This document shows positions 1 through 4,858 of a stretch of 6,252 nucleotides of DNA, piece by piece. The notes under the pieces are model-generated. The model was not told the DNA's origin. It did not search any database and saw only the letters and a program-made list of their open reading frames with translations. Where the stretch lies: the NCBI GenBank assembly GCA_017457465.1, contig JAFTHJ010000155.1:1-6252 (forward strand). Reading direction: 5' to 3'. Each line of letters begins with the position of its first letter. Positions within the stretch are counted from its first letter, which is position 1. Source of the stretch: Clostridia bacterium (GTDB lineage Bacteria > Bacillota > Clostridia > Oscillospirales > CAG-272). The translations under genes and the position numbers were made by a program.

Positions 1-495
1 CATACGCGCCGCCGATTCAAGATACCTCACCGCCTCAAGCTGCGCGGGGACGGGCTGCATAAAGCTCATATTGAAATTTTCCTTCCACCCCACGAGAGTG
101 TCGTCGGTTCCTCTGTAGGCGACATATATATTTCCGTCTCCGAGCAGATATGTCAGCGCCGAAAACTGAATCTGCGTCTCGGGATTTACATAATTTACGT
201 ATCCGCAAAGCCTGACGTTCCCAAATCGCTTGGTCTTTGCCGCCTTGGCAAGGAGAGTCACGAGTGTGGGCGGCAAAATCGCGCCTATATACGCCTGTTC
301 TCCCTTATGCTCACGCAGATACTGTCTTGCGGCGGCGAGGAGCTGTATCGACTTCGCGCCGTGCTCCTCGGGAACAATTCCGTCAAAATCTATATAGCAT
401 ATCATAGACAGAATAAGGCTGTCTACCTCATTCACCCCGACCTCACCGAAGGTTATATCCCCTCTCCAGTCGAGATATTCAAAAACTGTTGCCAT
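1..495 (-). CDS. DUF2974 (Mbeg1-like) lipase-fold protein, N-terminal part
   Basis: This reading frame is open from the ATG at 493-495 to the left edge, giving 165 codons and no stop, so the C-terminal part is missing. The protein begins MATVFEYLDWRGDITF and contains NEVDSLILSMICYIDFDGIVP (part at residues 22-41) and AYRGTDDTLVGWKENF (126-141). These are hallmarks of the DUF2974/Mbeg1-like family, which has the class 3 lipase alpha/beta hydrolase fold. The RGTD at 128-131 matches the oxyanion-hole region of that fold. The nucleophile motif (GxSxG type) would lie beyond the window and cannot be checked. No signal peptide is visible, so it is probably cytoplasmic. AGGAAAAAGG lies just upstream of the ATG as a ribosome binding site. 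It is the last visible gene of the operon, 13 bases after the DUF6472 gene. The family is recognised by sequence; substrate and physiological role are unknown. Confidence 0.85.
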   Translation of the reverse strand, partial: MATVFEYLDWRGDITFGEVGVNEVDSLILSMICYIDFDGIVPEEHGAKSIQLLAAARQYLREHKGEQAYIGAILPPTLVTLLAKAAKTKRFGNVRLCGYVNYVNPETQIQFSALTYLLGDGNIYVAYRGTDDTLVGWKENFNMSFMQPVPAQLEAVRYLESAARM

Positions 496-508
496 ACCTT
501 TTTCCTAA

Positions 509-697
509 TTAGATTTGTTTATGTACGCTCTTATATTCATCATAGAATCTGTAATAAGGGCAGGAGCGCGTTCTACCCGCGACGAAGCTTTCCATTTCGT
601 CCTGGTCGAGATTCACCGTGCATACGTATGATTCATAATCCTCGTCATAGTCGTAAAAAACACAGCTCTCACAGCTTGTGACCTTCTTTTTTTCCAT
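509..697 (-). CDS. Small four-cysteine DUF6472 family protein
   Basis: This is a 62-residue protein with cysteines at positions 9, 12, 26 and 46. The arrangement CxxC, then a single Cys in YVCTVNLDQDEME, then CPYYRF, suggests a four-cysteine metal site, probably zinc. That is inference from spacing. Tyr and Asp/Glu residues are abundant in the middle (YDYDEDYESY), and the C-terminus is DEYKSVHKQI. I recognise this layout as the DUF6472 family of small Clostridia proteins, for which I know no experimentally assigned function. The start is supported by TGTGAGGTAGGAT directly upstream of the ATG; this ribosome binding site overlaps the TGA stop region of ruvX, implying translational coupling. 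It has no signal peptide or membrane segment. It lies between ruvX and the DUF2974 gene in the same operon. Confidence 0.8.
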   Translation of the reverse strand: MEKKKVTSCESCVFYDYDEDYESYVCTVNLDQDEMESFVAGRTRSCPYYRFYDEYKSVHKQI

Positions 698-705
698 ATC
701 CTACC

Positions 706-1146
706 TCACATATTTTTCAGTCTGTCAAGACAGTTCTGTAGGATTATCTGTGCGGAGAGCGTGTCGATAACCTGCTTTCTTTTACTTCCGCGGGTGTTGG
801 TTTCATTGAGATATCTCGCGGCGGTCATCGTTGTCATTCTCTCGTCAAACATTGCCACGGGAAGTCCCGACGCCTCCTCAAGGCGTCGGGCGAATTTCTT
901 GCACCGCTCCGCTCTCGAGCCCTCGCTGCCGTCCATATTTTTAGGCAGTCCGACCACGACAGCAACAGCCCCCTGCTCCTTTGCCACAGAGTATACCGCC
1001 TCGACCGTCTTATCGAGTCCCCCGGGCGAGATATATCCTATTCCCGTCGCTAGAAAGCGAGAGATATCCGACACGGCAAGTCCCGTCCTCACGTCTCCGA
1101 AATCGACCGACAGTATCTTCCCCGAGGTCTTCTTTATTCTTTCCAT
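706..1146 (-). CDS. ruvX: RuvX/YqgF, putative pre-16S rRNA nuclease and Holliday junction resolvase-like protein
   Basis: This is a 146-residue RNase H-fold protein of the YqgF/RuvX family, close to the normal family length. Visible motifs are ILSVDFGDVRTGLAVSD (11-27, with catalytic-type Asp15), VVVGLPKNMDGSEG (63-76), MFDERMTT (99-106) and IDTLSAQIIL (127-136, with Asp128). YqgF is implicated in 16S rRNA 5'-end maturation in E. coli and was earlier annotated as a Holliday junction resolvase. The start chosen is the ATG at 1144-1146, which lies 4 bases after the stop of the hydrolase gene and has GGGGAAGAA upstream. The frame stays open to another ATG at 1216-1218, but that would overlap the hydrolase by 68 bases and add 24 residues not typical of the family. 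All catalytic acidic positions appear intact. It is the third gene of the cca operon. Confidence 0.93.
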   Translation of the reverse strand: MERIKKTSGKILSVDFGDVRTGLAVSDISRFLATGIGYISPGGLDKTVEAVYSVAKEQGAVAVVVGLPKNMDGSEGSRAERCKKFARRLEEASGLPVAMFDERMTTMTAARYLNETNTRGSKRKQVIDTLSAQIILQNCLDRLKNM

Positions 1147-1150
1147 ATTT

Positions 1151-2119
1151 TTATTCTTCCCCGTTTTCAGTATTTTTTGCAAATCCGTGATAATCAAGCC
1201 ACGCAAGTATGTCGGCATAGACCTCGTCTCGGTTTATCTCGTTGAGCATCTCGTGATGTCCGCCGTCATAGAGCTTCAGCGTCACATCGCTCATCTCTGC
1301 CGCCTTGAGCCGCTCGTATACCGTCATAACTCCCTTTCCGTAGTTTCCCACAGGGTCCATATTGCCCGATATCATAAGTATCGGCAGCTCCTTTTTAAGC
1401 GAGTGTGCCCAACTCTTCTTTGATACACGTCCGAGCAGGTCAAAAAGGTCGTAATACGCCCCTGCGGTGAATCTGAACGTGCAGAATTTATCCTTGGCGT
1501 AAGCCGACTGAATTTCCTCGTCTCTCGATATCCACAGGTACTTTGAGCAGCCCTTGGGATACCTCTTTGAGTAAGAGCCGAAGGCTATGTTATATATCAG
1601 CTCACTTCTGTTCATCTCTCCGCAGAAAAGGATATTCAGCTTCGCCAAAAGCTTTCCCATAGCCGTGGGCGATTCTGGACCGCCTGTTCCGCTGATTATC
1701 GCGGCATCCGCCTCGTTTTGGTAGACAGAGAGGTATAGTCTCGCTATAAACGAGCCCATACTGTGCCCCAGAAGTACGAGAGGGAGCGAGGGATATTCTC
1801 TCTTTATGAGCAGAGTCATCTCGTGCAGGTCGCGCAGAATAAAGTCGGCTCCGCCCTTGGCGGTATATCCGAGATGAGAGTCATCGGGGGCGGTATTTCC
1901 GTGTCCGAGATGCTCGTTTCCGCAAACGACAAAGCCCTCGGAGCAAAGAAAATCGGCAAAATCCTCATATCTCATTATATGCTCACACATACCGTGGCTT
2001 ATCTGAACTATGGCGTGAGGTGCTTTTTTCGGAACAAATATATAATACGCGATATTATCCACTCCGTCGGATGACGGAAAGCTTCCTCTTTTTAAAGTAT
2101 ATGATTTACCGTATGTCAT
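1151..2119 (-). CDS. Alpha/beta hydrolase, monoacylglycerol lipase / lysophospholipase type (serine aminopeptidase S33 fold)
   Basis: This is a 322-residue cytoplasmic-type alpha/beta hydrolase. Key elements in order are the oxyanion-hole HG at 42-43 (QISHGMCEH), NEHLGHGNT at 68-76, the nucleophile elbow GHSMG at 118-122 with Ser120, the acid Asp255 in SGNMDP, and the catalytic His, most likely His289 in GGHHEMLNE. A complete Ser-Asp-His triad is therefore present. The LGHG and HEMLNE signatures are characteristic of the Hydrolase_4 group (monoglyceride lipases, lysophospholipases). The real substrate is unknown. The ATG has a very strong ribosome binding site (CAGGAGGGGCAA) and its first 14 bases overlap the end of cca, so the two genes are translationally coupled. 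There is no secretion signal. A role in membrane lipid turnover is possible, but nothing in the sequence fixes it. Confidence 0.88.
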   Translation of the reverse strand: MTYGKSYTLKRGSFPSSDGVDNIAYYIFVPKKAPHAIVQISHGMCEHIMRYEDFADFLCSEGFVVCGNEHLGHGNTAPDDSHLGYTAKGGADFILRDLHEMTLLIKREYPSLPLVLLGHSMGSFIARLYLSVYQNEADAAIISGTGGPESPTAMGKLLAKLNILFCGEMNRSELIYNIAFGSYSKRYPKGCSKYLWISRDEEIQSAYAKDKFCTFRFTAGAYYDLFDLLGRVSKKSWAHSLKKELPILMISGNMDPVGNYGKGVMTVYERLKAAEMSDVTLKLYDGGHHEMLNEINRDEVYADILAWLDYHGFAKNTENGEE

Positions 2120-3311
2120 TTGCCCCTCCTGTTTCGGTCAATTTTTCAGCCAGAGCCGTGAGGATTTCGACATCGTTATCCTCGGGGTGCTCGATAACGT
2201 GCTCAAGCAAACGCGAGAGAACAGCCCCGACTTCCCTGCCCTTGATTCCTATTTTCACGAGATGTGAGCCGTTTACAGCCAGACCTCTGTTGTCGGTGCA
2301 TACCTTTTTTTGGAGATTTTTCTTCACATAATCCGCAAATTCACCGTCAATCCGTCCGAGAGCGGTCGCAGCCGCAATGACATCCTCTGTGAGCTCCCCG
2401 CAGCTGCCTATAAATCTTCTCGCATCGGAATCGCTTCCGCGAAGCACTGTTGCGCATTTTGCGGCGATATTTTTTGTATTTGAGAGAAGCTTATTTGAAA
2501 GCTTCAGCCCCTTCAGTATCTCCCCCATTCGCTCACTTTCGCACTCGCTCATAAATATGCCGAGACGAATCCTCTCGGTCGCGGGAGCACGGTGGAGCGC
2601 GGAGAGCGTTTGTGTGCTTGGAAAATACCCCTCGGTGATATATCCGAAAATACCGAGCTCACGCATAAGCTCAAGCGAATAGAGGGGATTCGAAGCGCAA
2701 AGCAGCTTGATAAACTCGCACCCTATCCTCTCCCTCGCGATATTTGCGAGCTTTGGCGCGAGGGCGCCTGCCGCCGCGAGTGTGTCCTTCTCCATCTCAA
2801 AGCCAAGCTGTGCCGAGAATCGAAAGGCGCGCATAATTCGGAGAGCGTCCTCGTCAAATCTCCGACAAGGCTCTCCGACAGCTCGGATAATTCTGTTTTT
2901 TATGTCCTCGCTTCCGCCAAACGGGTCAATAAATCCTCTCGCCTGATTATACGCCATAGCGTTGACGGTAAAATCACGTCTGGAGAGGTCGGCGGTCACG
3001 TCATCCGTGAATTCAACAGACTCGGGACGTCTCGAATCGAGATATTTGCCGTCTATTCGGAAGGTGGTTATCTCTATAGGCTCACCGTCGGACAGCACCG
3101 TAACGGTTCCGTGCTTCAGTCCTGTGGGGATTGTACGAAAATCGGCGAAAGCCTCGAGAGTTTGCTCGGGGAGCGCCGAGGTGGTTACGTCGAAGTCATT
3201 CGGCGCCTTGCCAATGACCATATCACGCACACTTCCGCCCACGATATAAGCCTCAAATCCGCGGCTCTCGAGCCGCTCTATTATTTTTGCCACATATTCG
3301 GGATATATCAC
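2106..3311 (-). CDS. cca: CCA tRNA nucleotidyltransferase
   Basis: This is a 401-residue class II tRNA nucleotidyltransferase that adds or repairs the 3' CCA end of tRNAs using CTP and ATP. In order one sees the nucleotide-binding GGSVRD (25-30), the metal-binding DFD (Asp39 and Asp41), RRDFTVNAMA (111-120), and EDALRIMRAFRFSAQLGF (154-171), whose EDxxR recognises the incoming base, followed by the neck ARERIGCEF (192-200). The region around 230-250, where many bacterial homologues carry an HD phosphohydrolase domain, shows no HD motif here, so this is the HD-less form. Whether it makes CCA or only part of it cannot be told from sequence. The start is GTG at 3309-3311, supported by GAGGAGGGAAGCGC immediately upstream; no ATG nearby has comparable support. 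It is the first gene of the five-gene operon and is driven by the promoter at 3341-3369. Confidence 0.95.
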   Translation of the reverse strand: MIYPEYVAKIIERLESRGFEAYIVGGSVRDMVIGKAPNDFDVTTSALPEQTLEAFADFRTIPTGLKHGTVTVLSDGEPIEITTFRIDGKYLDSRRPESVEFTDDVTADLSRRDFTVNAMAYNQARGFIDPFGGSEDIKNRIIRAVGEPCRRFDEDALRIMRAFRFSAQLGFEMEKDTLAAAGALAPKLANIARERIGCEFIKLLCASNPLYSLELMRELGIFGYITEGYFPSTQTLSALHRAPATERIRLGIFMSECESERMGEILKGLKLSNKLLSNTKNIAAKCATVLRGSDSDARRFIGSCGELTEDVIAAATALGRIDGEFADYVKKNLQKKVCTDNRGLAVNGSHLVKIGIKGREVGAVLSRLLEHVIEHPEDNDVEILTALAEKLTETGGANDIR

Positions 3312-3340
3312 GCGCTTCCCTCCTCTCTTTTTATACGTCT

Positions 3341-3369
3341 ATTATACTACTTTTCTCTGTTTGTGTCAA
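3341..3369 (-). promoter_or_regulatory. Perfect-consensus sigma-A promoter of the cca operon
   Basis: On the minus strand TTGACA (3364-3369) and TATAAT (3341-3346) are separated by exactly 17 bases. Both hexamers match consensus, so strong constitutive transcription is expected. Initiation is predicted near 3334, leaving a leader of about 22 bases before the GTG start of cca. No operator-like repeat is seen around it. Confidence 0.9.
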
Positions 3370-3406
3370 TCACGGGAAGAATATGCGAATAAGTATTTTA
3401 TACATA

Positions 3407-3432
3407 AAGGCTACCGTTTCGGCGGTAGCCTT
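3407..3432 (-). terminator. Hairpin terminator downstream of the abi gene
   Basis: This is a perfect 10-bp inverted repeat (AAGGCTACCG / CGGTAGCCTT) with a 6-base loop. It starts 14 bases after the abi stop codon and precedes the cca promoter. On the minus strand the stem is followed by only a short T run (CCTTTAT), so the tail is weaker than ideal. The position still fits termination of the abi transcript and insulation of the cca operon. The plus-strand tail is poorer and no plus-strand gene ends here. Confidence 0.7.
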
Positions 3433-3446
3433 ATAAGTCATAAAAA

Positions 3447-4424
3447 TTAGTGTTCGATTATAGCTTCTCTTTCTTCTATTTTTAGTTTTGGCAATAAGAG
3501 CCAACTATTGGATTTCAGTCCCATACAAATTTTAATACGTCCCATCATAGAAGGCGTTAAATGTATTGACAATTTTTGCAAACACTCAATCAATTCATCC
3601 ATTAACTGCTGGAACTCATTTTCGGGTAACAAATATTTGCAGGATATCAAAAGAGCCAAAAAATCGTTTCTGCCGAATTTTATCTCGCCTTTATTGTTTT
3701 TGGCAATACACAGCTTTTGCGTAATGCTTAAGCGAGTGGAGAGCCTTGTTTTCGGAAGCCTTGCGCAAAAAGTTCTTTCTCCGTGCGCCACAATATTTCT
3801 GTAAGAAACTACTACTTCAAGCATATTTGCAAGTTGCGAAGAGGAAAGTCCGTAGTTTTTTGCAATCGACGTCCTCTCTTCGTCTAACATATTCTTATAA
3901 AAAATAGAAACGGTTCCAAAAGACAAAGCCCTTATCAAAACCCACATCGGAACATGTCCGTGAGCCTGATAGTTATGCGCTATATATTCTCTGTATTTGT
4001 TGGAATTATGGTTCAGTGCTTCGTTTATGGTGGTTTGACATTCAGCTATCAACCGCAGGACTGCCGCCTCGGAATTTTGATTTTGAGAAAAACATTCAGG
4101 TTGCAAATAAACCTTTTCGTCCACTCCGTGAACTTTGCTGAATTCGTGTGCGATAATAGCTTTTATATGCGATTCTATAGATGATGTATGCTTATAGATT
4201 ACACTTCTTAAGTTCTTATCAAAGGCATATAAATGACAGATTTCCTCAAAGGTAGTTCCCCGATAGAAAACACCGTTAGCCTTAAAATTCGGAGAGTAAC
4301 CGTTGATAACATTATAATATCCCTCAAGCCTCAAAAAGCTTATAGCCTTGTTTTCATCGTTGATTATAAGCCCCTTGCTTTTTAATTTTTCTATTTGTTG
4401 TTCATATGTAAAAAACTCTTTCAT
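3447..4424 (-). CDS. Abi family HEPN protein (Abi_2; AbiD/AbiF-like), putative RNase toxin or abortive-infection effector
   Basis: This 325-residue protein starts KEFFTYEQQIEKLKSKGLII and contains FLRLEGYYNVINGYSPNF (30-47), DKNLRSVIYKH (69-79), HVPMWVLIRALSFGTVSIFY (157-176) and SYRNIVAHGERTF (207-219). These are successive signatures of the Abi_2 (AbiD/AbiF) family. R209-N-I-V-A-H214 is the RxxxxH motif of HEPN ribonucleases and is intact, so RNA cleavage activity is plausible. Members act in phage abortive infection, and AbiF has been described as a toxin controlled by a conserved RNA and as a likely relative of the ancestor of Cas13. The protein has no second domain, no membrane segment and no signal peptide. 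The ATG has a moderate ribosome binding site (GGACGGAAAT). The gene is visibly AT-richer than cca (one sampled line about 35% against 62% GC), consistent with horizontal acquisition. It is monocistronic, with its own promoter at 4512-4540, structured leader and terminator. AbiD versus AbiF cannot be decided here. Confidence 0.9.
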   Translation of the reverse strand: MKEFFTYEQQIEKLKSKGLIINDENKAISFLRLEGYYNVINGYSPNFKANGVFYRGTTFEEICHLYAFDKNLRSVIYKHTSSIESHIKAIIAHEFSKVHGVDEKVYLQPECFSQNQNSEAAVLRLIAECQTTINEALNHNSNKYREYIAHNYQAHGHVPMWVLIRALSFGTVSIFYKNMLDEERTSIAKNYGLSSSQLANMLEVVVSYRNIVAHGERTFCARLPKTRLSTRLSITQKLCIAKNNKGEIKFGRNDFLALLISCKYLLPENEFQQLMDELIECLQKLSIHLTPSMMGRIKICMGLKSNSWLLLPKLKIEEREAIIEH

Positions 4425-4447
4425 ATTTCCGTCCGATATAAAGTTTT

Positions 4448-4506
4448 AGGGAGCTCCATAAAATGGAACTCCCTGCAGACCTCAGTCACCTAAGGTTCTT
4501 TCCGTA
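4448..4506 (-). ncRNA. Abi-associated structured RNA, copy 1 (abi mRNA leader)
   Basis: Read on the minus strand, this element begins with TACGGAAAGA (4497-4506). Next comes hairpin P1, ACCTTA / TGAGGT with loop GGTGAC (4479-4496), which includes one G-U pair. A CTGC linker (4475-4478) follows, then hairpin P2 of 12 bp with a 3-base loop (4448-4474). In P2 the arms are AGGGAGTTCCAT and ATGGAGCTCCCT, fully paired only if one U-G wobble is allowed. That wobble would be a C-A mismatch in a plus-strand RNA, which supports minus-strand transcription. The predicted transcription start (about 4505) coincides with the first conserved box. There is no T tract after P2, so the RNA should continue into abi, whose ATG lies 23 bases further on. 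It matches in layout the second element at 4574-4640 and is probably a cis-regulatory or processed form of the AbiF-associated RNA. Confidence 0.75.
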
Positions 4507-4511
4507 CGCGT

Positions 4512-4540
4512 ATTATATCACGAAAAAATTTTCTTGTCAA
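4512..4540 (-). promoter_or_regulatory. Perfect-consensus sigma-A promoter of abi and RNA copy 1
   Basis: On the minus strand TTGACA (4535-4540) and TATAAT (4512-4517) are 17 bases apart, both perfect matches. The start site is predicted at about 4505, at the conserved TACGGA box of RNA copy 1. A promoter this strong for a presumed toxic protein implies control after initiation, for example by the structured leader or by an RNA antitoxin. Confidence 0.9.
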
Positions 4541-4573
4541 TAGAAATGATAAAAATAATTGCATTTATTTTTT

Positions 4574-4609
4574 AAAAAAAGATGAGGGGTTTTATAAATA
4601 AAACCCCTC
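4574..4609 (-). terminator. Intrinsic terminator ending RNA copy 2
   Basis: The P2 stem of copy 2 (GC-rich base GAGGGG / CCCCTC extended by A-T pairs) is followed on the minus strand by ATC and then seven consecutive T residues (4574-4580). This is a textbook rho-independent terminator. It separates copy 2 transcription from the abi promoter, whose -35 hexamer starts 34 bases further on. In the plus direction the tail is CGCAG, so it is not bidirectional. Confidence 0.85.
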
Positions 4610-4640
4610 GCAGTCCTTATTTATTAAGGATCTGTCCGTA
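4574..4640 (-). ncRNA. Abi-associated structured RNA, copy 2 (separately terminated small RNA)
   Basis: On the minus strand the element reads TACGGACAGA (4631-4640), hairpin P1 TCCTTA / TAAGGA with loop ATAAA (4614-4630), linker CTGC (4610-4613), hairpin P2 with 12-base arms GAGGGGTTTTAT / ATAAAACCCCTC (4584-4609), then ATC and seven T residues. The box (9 of 10 bases) and the linker (4 of 4) match copy 1. Between the copies, P1 changes an A-U pair to U-A and a G-U to A-U, and P2 keeps its 12-bp length with a largely different sequence. Such covariation is the signature of a selected RNA structure. Unlike copy 1 it ends in a terminator, so it should be a discrete RNA, the natural candidate for a free antitoxin or guide-like partner of the Abi protein. 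Its own promoter is not clear: the bases where copy 1 has its -10 hexamer are not promoter-like here. The RNA may start further upstream or be processed. Confidence 0.75.
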
Positions 4641-4643
4641 GAG

Positions 4644-4754
4644 CTACTGCTCCATAAAATAATATGAAGCAAGGTTGATAAAAATAATCAACATAGGTAA
4701 AACCTTTTCGCTCAAAGATATTCTAAACTCCTTGTGCGTGTCAAATTGTTTCAT
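4644..4754 (-). CDS. Possible 36-residue hydrophobic small protein upstream of RNA copy 2
   Basis: An ATG at 4752-4754 opens a 36-codon frame ending in TAG at 4644-4646, three bases before the TACGGA box of RNA copy 2. The N-terminal half is polar and charged (MKQFDTHKEFRISLSEK). Residues 18-34 are hydrophobic (VLPMLIIFINLASYYFM) and could form one short membrane segment, as in small membrane toxins or regulators. I recognise no family. Translation signals are weak: there is no good ribosome binding site before the first ATG. An AAGGAG occurs inside the frame with an in-frame TTG 12 bases later, and AAAAGG precedes the internal ATG at 4692-4694. The frame could equally be a chance opening in AT-rich DNA or the 5' part of a longer RNA transcript. 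It is listed because of its exact abutment to the RNA element. Confidence 0.25.
   Translation of the reverse strand: MKQFDTHKEFRISLSEKVLPMLIIFINLASYYFMEQ
4674..4692. repeat. Short inverted repeat GTTGAT / ATCAAC
   Basis: Two perfect 6-base arms, GTTGAT (4674-4679) and ATCAAC (4687-4692), flank a 7-base A-rich spacer, upstream of RNA copy 2 on the minus strand. It could be an operator half-site pair or a weak hairpin within the possible small ORF. In AT-rich DNA it may also be chance. Confidence 0.3.
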
Positions 4755-4792
4755 TTTATGTCAATCCGTATCATAGGTGTTTCATATTTTTC

Positions 4793-4821
4793 TTGACTTT
4801 ATCTCTACTATTTGATAAAAT
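4793..4821 (+). promoter_or_regulatory. Sigma-A promoter of mnmG
   Basis: TTGACT (4793-4798) and TAAAAT (4816-4821) are separated by 17 bases; each hexamer has one mismatch to consensus. Initiation is expected near 4828, giving a leader of about 31 bases that contains the AAAGG ribosome binding site at 4846-4850, eight bases before the mnmG ATG. The promoter diverges from the minus-strand RNA and abi transcripts. Confidence 0.85.
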
Positions 4822-4858
4822 ATATATATCTATTGTTTGTTTACGAAAGGCTTTATAT

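Noticed and set aside
1144..1218. N-terminal extension of ruvX to the upstream ATG
   Set aside because: It would overlap the hydrolase by 68 bases and add residues foreign to the family; the internal ATG at 1144-1146 has a better signal and fits family length.
761..1423. Plus-strand ORF of 220 codons
   Set aside because: It is antisense to ruvX and the hydrolase and spans their junction; the product is low-complexity with no family resemblance.
2592..3392. Plus-strand ORF of 266 codons
   Set aside because: It is antisense to cca and runs through the cca promoter; no domain is visible.
4448..4474. P2 hairpin of RNA copy 1 as an intrinsic terminator
   Set aside because: Neither strand has a T tract directly after the stem, and the minus-strand RNA must continue into abi from the only good promoter.
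4448..4640. CRISPR array or Cas13 system next to the HEPN gene
   Set aside because: There are only two imperfect structured copies and no regular repeat-spacer pattern, and the protein has one recognisable HEPN motif and 325 residues, far below the size of known Cas13 effectors.
4425..4858. Riboswitch or T-box leader, or type III toxin-antitoxin tandem repeats
   Set aside because: No T-box sequence or known riboswitch core was recognised, and the two elements are not short tandem direct repeats of the ToxI type.
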